DNA of 5,958 nt, taken from contig DATHPK010000060.1 in assembly GCA_035483935.1 (NCBI GenBank), positions 1-5,958 of the forward strand, written 5' to 3'. The notes beneath the pieces are model-generated. The model was not told the DNA's origin. It ran no database searches and saw only the letters and a program-made list of their open reading frames with translations. A program made the position numbers and the translations under genes. This document shows, piece by piece, positions 1 through 4,474 of the stretch (the stretch's first letter is position 1; each line of letters opens with the position of its first letter). The DNA is from Bog-473 sp035483935. Its GTDB lineage: Bacteria; Actinomycetota; Acidimicrobiia; Acidimicrobiales; RAAP-2.

Positions 1-392
1 TCCAGCCGTACCAGGACTCCGTCGACGACCGGGGGGAGCACGGGCTCGTCTTCCTGGCCGGGCAGTTCAGTCATGCCATCCACAAGGCGCCAATGATCAG
101 GCGCGGCGCCGGACCGCTCGAGAGCCTGATCGACAACCAGGTCGTGACGGCGGCACGCGCGTCGGCAGCGGAAGTCGAGCTCGGCCGCCGCGCCCTCGGC
201 GCAGCGGAGCACATCGTGGGGCCGACGACGTACGCCCGGGTCGACGTCGTGCAGGGCGTCGATGGCGCACCGGTCCTGCTGGAGCTCGAGCTGCTCGACC
301 CGGTGCTCTTCTTCCCGGAGCATCCGCACGCGGCAACCACCTATGCCGAGGTGCTCGGCGCGCACCTGCGCGGCGCACGCCCGGTGCGTTAA
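1..392 (+). CDS. ATP-grasp domain protein, C-terminal part (5' end outside window)
   Basis: The reading frame is open from the window edge (first full codon at base 3) to TAA at 390-392, giving about 129 residues. It begins QPYQDSVDDRGEHGLVFLAG and continues FSHAIHKAPM. Later it has YARVDVVQGVDGAPVLLELE followed by LLDPVLFF. This pattern ('QPY...D..GE..LVFL.G.FSHA..K', then 'YARVD...G.P.LLELEL..P.LF') matches the C-terminal half of actinobacterial RimK/glutathione-synthetase-like ATP-grasp proteins. In the wider fold the E-L-E segment lies where acidic residues coordinate Mg-ATP. Members of this fold ligate a carboxylate to an amine or thiol using ATP. The substrate cannot be told from this fragment, and the N-terminal and central ATP-binding regions are not in the window. 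The gene is convergent with the next one, and the two stops overlap. Family assignment is fairly sure; substrate is unknown. Confidence 0.85.
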   Translation, partial: QPYQDSVDDRGEHGLVFLAGQFSHAIHKAPMIRRGAGPLESLIDNQVVTAARASAAEVELGRRALGAAEHIVGPTTYARVDVVQGVDGAPVLLELELLDPVLFFPEHPHAATTYAEVLGAHLRGARPVR

Positions 393-679
393 CTGTTGGC
401 GAGAATCTTCGCCTTCTGCGCCTCGAACTCCGCGTCGGTCAGGATGCCCTGGTCCTTGAGCTCCGCGAGCTCACGCAGCTGGGTCACCATGTCCTTCTCG
501 GGAGCCGCTGAGGGTGCTGCCGACGGTGTTTGTTCGACGGACTGCTGCGGCTGACCTCCGTAGCGCGGATCGCCCTGGTCCGCCCACCGGTCGGCCTGAC
601 GCCGGGACACGCGGTTCGACACCGCCGTCGCTGTGCCCGCGATCACCGCCGTCCGGGCCACACCCCGAAGAAGTCCCAT
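389..679 (-). CDS. SHOCT-domain small protein
   Basis: The product is 96 residues. The N-terminus, MGLLRGVARTAVIAGTATAV (residues 1-20), is mildly hydrophobic and is followed by basic SNRVSRRQ. A Gln/Pro/Ala-rich linker covers about residues 35-62. Residues 66-93 form the C-terminal SHOCT helix pair, LRELAELKDQGILTDAEFEA, with its typical L..L..LKDQG.LT..EFE..K..L pattern. SHOCT is a short C-terminal domain thought to mediate oligomerisation; no catalytic role is known or implied. The frame extends upstream to 832, but the ATG at 677-679 is preferred: it has AAGGGAGA 6 nt upstream and gives the N-terminus usual for actinobacterial proteins of this kind. The upstream extension would also run into the DUF6325 gene. 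The gene lies 41 bp downstream of DUF6325 on the same strand, probably in one transcript. Its TAA overlaps the stop of the convergent ATP-grasp gene within a GTTAAC palindrome. Confidence 0.88.
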   Translation of the reverse strand: MGLLRGVARTAVIAGTATAVSNRVSRRQADRWADQGDPRYGGQPQQSVEQTPSAAPSAAPEKDMVTQLRELAELKDQGILTDAEFEAQKAKILANS

Positions 680-720
680 GTCTGCTCTCCCTTCGACTCT
701 CTCGATCTTTCCAGGTATTC

Positions 721-1158
721 CTACGCGCCCAGGGCGTCCAGTGTCGCCAGGAGCGTTTCCTGCGGGATGAACCCCGCCGACACGAGGTTGGCGCCGGCCT
801 CGCGCAAAGCCTGGACGAACGGACCGGCCCAATGGTTCTCGTACACCATGATCGCGGCGGCCGAATCCGGTGCGATCGCCGCGGCGGCCTCTTGGAGGTC
901 CGAGTCGTCGAGCAGACCGGACGAGACCCCGGCGAACAGCCCGAAGTCGAACTGGCCGTCCGCATCGATGTCCGAGAGCTCCATCGCAGCGAGGGACCCG
1001 TCGGCCGCGCGCATGACGAACCGTAGATCGAGGACGCGGATGAGGCCGCGATCGACCAGTGCGAGCAGCTCGGTGAACGCGTTCCCGGTCATCTTGTTGG
1101 TGCCGGGATACTCGACGATCAGATAGCCGATCGGACCCAGAACGTCAGAGTCACCCAT
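721..1158 (-). CDS. DUF6325 family protein
   Basis: The product is 145 residues, starting at an ATG with GGGAGG (bases 1168-1173 on the complement) 9 nt upstream. Residues 8-22 (LGPIGYLIVEYPGTN) and 36-49 (DRGLIRVLDLRFVM) resemble the start of the DUF6325/DUF1269-like family, which has 'GP.E.LVV.FPGN...' and 'L.D.G.IRV.DL.FV...DG'. Then come SGLLDDSDLQEAAAAIAPDS (80-99), AAAIMVYENHWAGPFVQALR (100-119) and AGANLVSAGFIPQE. The last two match the family's 'SSAAL.VWENTWA..L..A...AGG.LV....IP' core. The family is small, soluble, probably alpha/beta and ferredoxin-like, with no established biochemical function. It is often found beside short SHOCT proteins in Actinobacteria, as here. No transmembrane segment is visible. 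Operon membership with the downstream SHOCT gene is inferred from the 41-bp gap. Confidence 0.87.
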   Translation of the reverse strand: MGDSDVLGPIGYLIVEYPGTNKMTGNAFTELLALVDRGLIRVLDLRFVMRAADGSLAAMELSDIDADGQFDFGLFAGVSSGLLDDSDLQEAAAAIAPDSAAAIMVYENHWAGPFVQALREAGANLVSAGFIPQETLLATLDALGA

Positions 1159-1292
1159 CAGACGCAGCCTCCCTTTTCACCGGGTCCTCATTCTTGGAAC
1201 CCGGATTACCGTTTGGGACCCTATCTCCCACCCGCGTGCTGCGTGTCTGTGAAAAACCTGGGCCGGAACGCCGCGCCACTCTCGGTCGCCCC

Positions 1293-1628
1293 CTACGAGG
1301 CCGCCTCCTCCTCCACGGTCAACTCGGCGGCCGGGTCGGCCTCGAGGCGCTCGTCTGGGATGGCGGCGCCACTCCGGACGGAGCGCCCGTAGGTCCCCGC
1401 GTCGATCCGGGCCTCCGCCCGCTCGATGGCCGCGAGGCGATCCCGCAACCCTGCCGCGATGGCGTCGGCGCCCTGCTCGTCGGTCAATGGTTGGGCCGGG
1501 TCGGCGATGTCCCCGGTGTCCCTGGTGGTCGCACGGTCCTCCGCCGAGGCCTCGGTCAGGTCCCGCAGCAGACCTTCGACTCGCGTCTTCTCCTCGGTCA
1601 GCAACTGCCGTGCTCGTGCCTCGTCCAT
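1293..1628 (-). CDS. DksA/TraR-like coiled-coil protein lacking zinc-finger cysteines
   Basis: The product is 111 residues. Its start is fixed by a strong GGAGGT (complement of 1634-1639) 5 nt before ATG. Residues 1-35 form the first charged helix (MDEARARQLLTEEKTRVEGL...). Residues 38-53 form a polar turn, DTGDIADPAQPLTDEQ, where DksA-type proteins carry their acidic coiled-coil tip. Residues 54-77 form the return helix (LRDRLAAIERAEARIDAG). Then comes TYGRSVRSGAAIPDERLEAD (79-98), which aligns with the 'YGRC..CG..IP..RLEA.P' zinc-finger entry of DksA/TraR proteins. Both Cys of the first pair are Ser (S83, S86). The second pair is absent: the C-terminus is the acidic AELTVEEEAAS. DksA-family proteins enter the RNA polymerase secondary channel, often with ppGpp. 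Whether this zinc-less form still does so is unknown. It is short for a DksA homologue. The gene is monocistronic by spacing (134 bp to DUF6325). Confidence 0.8.
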   Translation of the reverse strand: MDEARARQLLTEEKTRVEGLLRDLTEASAEDRATTRDTGDIADPAQPLTDEQGADAIAAGLRDRLAAIERAEARIDAGTYGRSVRSGAAIPDERLEADPAAELTVEEEAAS

Positions 1629-1723
1629 GGTCGACCTCCGATCCCCGGCGCACCCGGGCGTGCGAGCTTACGGCCACGGCCACGGCCACGGTCACGGGCC
1701 GGCGCCGACTCTCACCGTCGTGG
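1615..1723. repeat. Dispersed repeat, copy A: start, RBS and upstream region of the DksA-like gene
   Basis: This segment recurs in the same orientation at 3444-3537. By hand alignment the first 50 bases (1615-1664 against 3444-3493) differ at five positions. The next part differs by an indel in a GGCCAC hexamer run. The segments then rejoin at CTCACCGTC (1711-1719 against 3524-3532). Copy A contains the first codons, ATG and GGAGGT of the minus-strand DksA-like gene. At its far end, GTG (1720-1722) occupies the place where copy B has the ATG of the plus-strand DUF5996 gene. It therefore looks like a divergent intergenic region. Confidence 0.8.
1672..1695. repeat. GGCCAC hexamer tandem repeat, four units
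   Basis: Three exact GGCCAC units are followed by GGTCAC, directly upstream of the DksA-like RBS. The matching place in copy B (3495-3506) has only AGCCAC plus GGCCAC. Copy number therefore differs between the two copies, as expected from slippage. Confidence 0.85.
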
Positions 1724-1743
1724 TGGTTTCCCGGTAGGCAGGC

Positions 1744-1771
1744 GTTTCCGGGTGTTAACACTGACGGAAAC
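1744..1771. promoter_or_regulatory. 28-bp dyad element, possible operator
   Basis: Perfect 7-bp arms GTTTCCG (1744-1750) and CGGAAAC (1765-1771) flank a 14-bp spacer. The spacer contains the perfect 10-bp palindrome GTGTTAACAC (1752-1761), almost co-centred with the arms. A further GTTAAC lies at 1778-1783. The element sits in an AT-richer patch about 115 bp upstream of the DksA-like start and upstream of the DUF5996 remnant. There is no T-tract, so an operator is more likely than a terminator. The regulator is unknown, and regulation is inferred only from symmetry and position. Confidence 0.45.
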
Positions 1772-1801
1772 CAACCGTTAACAGCACTCTGACCTGGGCA
1801 C

Positions 1802-1825
1802 CTCGCGGGGTCGGTGTTTCGCGAG
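1802..1825. repeat. Short inverted repeat CTCGCG/CGCGAG
   Basis: Six-base arms at 1802-1807 and 1820-1825 flank a 12-nt loop, and GATATC follows at once. It lies between the 28-bp dyad and the DUF5996 remnant. Such a short GC-rich pair can arise by chance in this base composition, so no function is claimed. Confidence 0.3.
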
Positions 1826-1847
1826 ATATCTGTCCGTCCCATCGGTT

Positions 1848-2101
1848 GATCCCGAGCTTCGGAGCGGAGTTCGCCAGCGGCGGACCCTCATCAAGCCGTT
1901 GAAGGCGGCTTGCGACAAAGAGCTCGGCGAGTATCCCGTTGTCGTGCAGCTCGTTGCGCGAGGTCGAAGAGCCGAACGCCCCGCGCGCTCTCTTCCTTGT
2001 TCCAATCGACGTGCGACGCGACAGCGAACTCGACCAACTGGGATCGCGCCGCGCTCGACGTGTGTGCAACGCGCGCGCTCGGCGAGGTCCAGACGGACTG
2101 A
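1848..2101 (+). pseudogene. DUF5996 gene remnant (C-terminal end, frameshifted)
   Basis: Three successive frames match the C-terminus (about residues 235-299) of the intact DUF5996 protein encoded at 3533-4465. First, AACDKELGEYPVV (from about 1905) pairs with AATYEASLGEFVL. Second, LREVEEPNAPRAL (from 1954) pairs with VREAEDPDAALL. Third, SLFQSTCDATANSTNWDRAA (within 1994-2053), followed by LDV, pairs with SFFQSTYEAAADLAQWDRAA and LEV. In the third block about 51 of 69 bases agree by hand count. Frames change by a net +1 between blocks one and two and by +4 (again one frame) between blocks two and three. The third frame ends at TGA 2099-2101. The N-terminal three quarters of the gene is missing: between copy A of the promoter repeat (ends about 1723) and 1848 I see no DUF5996 similarity. 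The left boundary is approximate. Confidence 0.72.
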
Positions 2102-2145
2102 GTCGCGTTGCACCCCGATTGACAGAAGATTCGAGGCTGAGCCGG

Positions 2146-3378
2146 ATGGGCTATAACGGCGCAGTGCGGAGACCAAGTGCGATCGGCGTATCGGCGGCAG
2201 CAACCATCCTTCTCGTGTTCGGGCTTCTCGTTGCTCCCTCGGTTGCTCCCGCCGGAGCCCAATCTCCCAATGCTTCGGTGTTGGCCTTCGGCGACGCCGT
2301 GGGCTACGGAGGTCCGTCGACGCTTGATGCACCTGTCGTCGGCATTGCCCCGACGCCGAGCGGCCACGGTTACTGGGTGCTCGGGTCCGACGGGGGAATC
2401 ATGGCCTACGGCGACGCCCTCTTCGAAGGGTCTACCGCGGGGCGCGGTAACGCCGTTTCCGTTGCGGCTAGCCCTGTCGGGCAGGGGTACGTGATGACCG
2501 GAGAAGGCGGCTATGTCACCGCCTACGGCGGCGCCCCGCTCTTCGGCGGCGTGTACGGCCTTGCGAACGTCTCGCCGGTTGCTCCTGTGGTCGCCATTGT
2601 CGAGACACCCGACGGTGGCGGGTACTGGTTGGCTTCTGCGGACGGCGGCGTCTTCGCCTTCGGTGACGCACGTTTCCTCGGCTCCATGGGAGGAACGCCC
2701 CTCAACGCGCCCGTGGTGGGCATGGCCGCCACACCCGACGGCAACGGCTATTGGCTCGTGGCATCCGACGGTGGCGTCTTCGCCTTCGGTGATGCCGGCT
2801 TCCACGGGTCGGAGGGAGCGACGACCCTTGACAGCCCCGTCGTCGGGATCGCATCGGACAAGACCGGGAACGGCTACTGGCTGGCGGCAGGAGATGGCGG
2901 CGTCTTCGCCTTCGGCGGTGCCCCCTTCGAGGGTTCCGCCAACGCGTCCCGTCTGCCCCATCCCGTGACCGCGATCACCGCCACGCCCGATGGTGGCGGG
3001 TATTGGCTCGCCACCAGCGTCGTCGGCCCGACGCCCGTCCCGGTCCAGCCGATGATCGATGCGGGGTGCTACACCCCGGCCGTGCAGCCAGCCACCATCG
3101 TCCTCGCGTGTGCGGACTACGGCTCGATCCTGGAGAACTTGCAGTGGTCGTCATGGACGCCGACGGAGGCCACTGGCACGGGCACCTACTCCTACAAGAC
3201 CTGTGTCCCTTTCTGCGCGGCCTCCGGCAGCGCCAGCGTGCCAGCCTCGGTCACGTTGAGCGGTGCGGTGAGCACAAGCCTTGGTGTGGAGTTCTCGCGC
3301 GCCACCTGGACATTTGTGGACCCGGCCGCGCCCCGTAACCATGTCACCGAAACCGAGACCCTCTCCACCAACCCCTAG
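2146..3378 (+). CDS. Secreted six-repeat propeller-like protein with C-terminal Cys domain
   Basis: The product is 410 residues from ATG 2146, which has a weak GAGG 9 nt upstream; GTG 2164 is an alternative leaderless start. Residues 1-38 are a signal peptide: RR near the start, hydrophobic ATILLVFGLLVA, and likely cleavage at AGA|Q after residue 38. Residues 43-290 hold repeats of about 42 residues of the form 'PVVGMAATPDGNGYWLVASD' then 'GGVFAFGDAGFHGS'. The Tyr of each GY(W) is at 76, 115, 160, 202, 244 and 286, and the FGDA-like motifs are at 48, 88, 127, 172, 214 and 256. Such repeats are common in secreted actinobacterial, notably acidimicrobial, proteins and are presumed to be beta-propeller blades. 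Residues 303-410 form a beta-rich domain with C308, C322, C353 and C357 and WSSW (334-337), similar to small exported actinobacterial domains with 'IVLAC.D'. Function is unknown: there are no catalytic motifs and no anchor, so it is probably released. The upstream frame is open to 1939, but that stretch is the DUF5996 remnant. Confidence 0.85.
   Translation: MGYNGAVRRPSAIGVSAAATILLVFGLLVAPSVAPAGAQSPNASVLAFGDAVGYGGPSTLDAPVVGIAPTPSGHGYWVLGSDGGIMAYGDALFEGSTAGRGNAVSVAASPVGQGYVMTGEGGYVTAYGGAPLFGGVYGLANVSPVAPVVAIVETPDGGGYWLASADGGVFAFGDARFLGSMGGTPLNAPVVGMAATPDGNGYWLVASDGGVFAFGDAGFHGSEGATTLDSPVVGIASDKTGNGYWLAAGDGGVFAFGGAPFEGSANASRLPHPVTAITATPDGGGYWLATSVVGPTPVPVQPMIDAGCYTPAVQPATIVLACADYGSILENLQWSSWTPTEATGTGTYSYKTCVPFCAASGSASVPASVTLSGAVSTSLGVEFSRATWTFVDPAAPRNHVTETETLSTNP
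2152..2157 (+). promoter_or_regulatory. -10-like TATAAC placed for a leaderless GTG start
   Basis: TATAAC matches TATAAT in five of six bases. It is followed by six bases and then GTG at 2164, in frame with the secreted protein, so transcription would start at or next to the GTG. No good -35 lies 16-18 bp upstream. A perfect TTGACA is present at 2119-2124, but 27 bp away, which is too far. If this promoter is used, the ATG at 2146 lies upstream of the transcript and the protein starts at 2164. Confidence 0.35.
2272..3015 (+). repeat. Coding repeat array, about 126-bp period
   Basis: The array lies inside the secreted protein gene. Near-identical blocks reading GGCGTCTTCGCCTTCGG occur about 126 bp apart in the 2641, 2767 and 2893 regions. 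Units starting at Pro147, Pro189, Pro231 and Pro273 are exactly 42 codons apart. Units one and two are more diverged (39 and 45 codons between the GY motifs) but together sum to 84. The three central units are the most alike, suggesting recent duplication or conversion. Confidence 0.85.
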
Positions 3379-3403
3379 GTACGCCTAGAGCCGGCTGCCC
3401 GGC
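3375..3403 (+). terminator. Two adjacent short stem-loops over and after the stop codon
   Basis: CTAGG-TACG-CCTAG (3375-3388) includes the TAG stop of the secreted protein. GCCGG-CTGC-CCGGC (3390-3403) follows one base later. Both have perfect 5-bp stems and 4-nt loops. No T-tract follows, so this would be a weak or factor-assisted terminator or a 3'-end stabiliser. It is also upstream of a new transcription unit, which fits a transcript end. Confidence 0.35.
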
Positions 3404-3457
3404 CTACGCCGACGCTGCTGCCTCAGCGGATTCCGGGTGTGCGCGTGCCTCGTGCAT
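3404..3457 (-). pseudogene. Truncated start of a second DksA-like gene (17-codon open frame)
   Basis: Within copy B of the dispersed repeat, an ATG (complement of 3455-3457) sits 5 nt after GGAGGT (complement of 3463-3468), exactly as in front of the intact DksA-like gene. The first codons read MHEARAH against MDEARAR. Similarity then stops, and the frame ends at TAG after 17 codons (MHEARAHPESAEAAASA). The initiation site is therefore intact while the gene body is gone. A translated micropeptide is possible, but nothing supports it beyond the preserved RBS. Confidence 0.5.
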
Positions 3458-3537
3458 CGTCGACCTCCGATCCGTGGCGCACCCGGACGTGCGCAGCCAC
3501 GGCCACGAGCGGCCGCCACTACCCTCACCGTCATGGC
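3444..3537. repeat. Dispersed repeat, copy B: upstream region of the intact DUF5996 gene
   Basis: This is the second copy of the 1615-1723 segment, in the same orientation. It keeps the RBS and first codons of the lost DksA-like gene on the minus strand. On the plus strand it ends in CTCACCGTCATGG, which contains the ATG of DUF5996. It differs from copy A by five substitutions in the first 50 bases and by fewer GGCCAC hexamers. Confidence 0.8.
3520..3525 (+). promoter_or_regulatory. Possible -10 (TACCCT) for a leaderless DUF5996 transcript
   Basis: TACCCT fits the loose actinobacterial TANNNT pattern and lies seven bases before ATG 3533. No Shine-Dalgarno sequence is visible before that ATG (GCCACTACCCTCACCGTC). 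A transcript starting at the ATG would explain the missing ribosome site. Copy A lacks this hexamer at the matching place. The motif is degenerate, so the call is weak. Confidence 0.3.
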
Positions 3538-4465
3538 CGCTGTGGACTGGCCCGTGCTCGATCTCGTTGAGGCGCAGGAGACGATGGAGGCGCTCCATCT
3601 CTGGACCCAGATCGTCGGCAAGGTGCGCCTCGAGCTCGAGCCCATGGTCAACCACTGGTGGCAGGTCCCGCTCTACGTCTCGGCCCGCGGGCTCACCACC
3701 TCGCTGATGCACGCCGGCGGGCTCGGCCTCGAGATGGAGTTCGACTTCATCGAGCACCGCCTCGACCTGCGCACCACCGAGGGAGACCTGCGAAGCCTGC
3801 CGCTCGTGCCGAGCTCGGTGGCGGGCTTCTACGAGGCGACGATGGCCGCGCTGGCCGATGTGGGCGTGCGTGTTCGGATTTGGCCCTACCGCAGCGAACT
3901 GCCCTCAGAGGTTCCGTTCGGCGAGGACACGAAAACCCGCCCCTACGACGCCGACGCGGTACACCGTCTCTGGCTCGCGCTGGTGCAGATCGAGCGCGTC
4001 ATGTACGTCTTCCGGGCGCGCTTCCAGGGCAAGGTGAGCCCGGTCCACTTGTTCTGGGGTGCCGACGACATGGCGGTCACGCGGTTCTCGGGGCGGACCG
4101 CACCCAGGCATCGAGGCGGCGTCGTCAACTGTCCCGACTGGGTGCAGCAGATGGCGTACAGCCACGAGGTCAGCAGCTGCGGCTATTGGCCCGGCGGGTC
4201 CGACGAAGGCACGTTCTACTCCTACGCCTATCCGGAACCGACCGGCTTCGCCGAGCGCCGGGTGGCGCCGGCCGCAGCGACGTACGAGGCGTCGCTCGGC
4301 GAGTTCGTGCTGCCGTACACCGCCGTACGCGAGGCCGAAGACCCGGACGCTGCGCTGCTCTCCTTCTTCCAGTCAACGTACGAGGCGGCCGCGGACCTGG
4401 CGCAGTGGGACCGTGCCGCCCTCGAAGTGGATTCGCCGCCTTCGATGGGAGACGCGCCGGCCTGA
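3533..4465 (+). CDS. DUF5996 family protein
   Basis: The product is 310 residues. DUF5996 hallmarks are present: HLWTQIVGKVRLELEPMVNH (22-41) continuing WWQVPLYVSARGLTTS; FDFIEHRLDLRT (70-81); VRIWPY (114-119); VFRARFQGKVSPVHLFWGAD (159-178) followed by D-MAVTRFSGRTAP; YSHEVSSCGYWPGG (209-222); FYSYAYPEPTGF (228-239); LGEFVLPY (255-262); and FFQSTYEAAADLAQWDRAAL (278-297). Conserved His, Trp, Arg and Tyr residues suggest an enzyme or ligand-binding protein, but no function has been established for the family. There is no signal peptide or membrane segment, so it is probably cytoplasmic. The length is usual for the family. The frame is open back to 3437, but homology begins around residue 6 and the upstream part is the non-coding repeat, so ATG 3533 is chosen. 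No RBS is seen (possible leaderless start). The gene is convergent with the next one, 9 bp away. Confidence 0.88.
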   Translation: MAAVDWPVLDLVEAQETMEALHLWTQIVGKVRLELEPMVNHWWQVPLYVSARGLTTSLMHAGGLGLEMEFDFIEHRLDLRTTEGDLRSLPLVPSSVAGFYEATMAALADVGVRVRIWPYRSELPSEVPFGEDTKTRPYDADAVHRLWLALVQIERVMYVFRARFQGKVSPVHLFWGADDMAVTRFSGRTAPRHRGGVVNCPDWVQQMAYSHEVSSCGYWPGGSDEGTFYSYAYPEPTGFAERRVAPAAATYEASLGEFVLPYTAVREAEDPDAALLSFFQSTYEAAADLAQWDRAALEVDSPPSMGDAPA

Positions 4466-4474
4466 TCCGCCGGT

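Noticed and set aside
1159..1292. Search for a promoter upstream of DUF6325, including GGTAAT- and TAGGGT-like hexamers on the minus strand
   Set aside because: No candidate has a matching -35 at acceptable spacing. A promoter is expected here but cannot be placed from sequence alone.
1194..1781. Plus-strand open frame whose translation resembles that of the region before DUF5996 ('CLVH.RPPI.GAPGRA')
   Set aside because: The similarity comes from the underlying DNA repeat. The frame is antisense to the DksA-like gene, and the repeat is better explained as an upstream region.
2119..2157. TTGACA plus TATAAC as one promoter
   Set aside because: The spacing is 27 bp, against about 17 bp for a sigma-70 promoter, so the pair cannot work together in the usual way.
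1891..2961. Long minus-strand open frame (356 codons) with repeated 'EGEDA' segments
   Set aside because: It is antisense to the secreted protein and the DUF5996 remnant. Its apparent repeats are the complement of the real propeller repeats, and it has no recognisable family features.
1615..3537. Transposon or integron-like element bounded by the two repeats
   Set aside because: The repeats are direct and contain gene starts. There is no transposase or integrase, no terminal inverted repeats and no recognisable attachment site. Duplication explains the data better.
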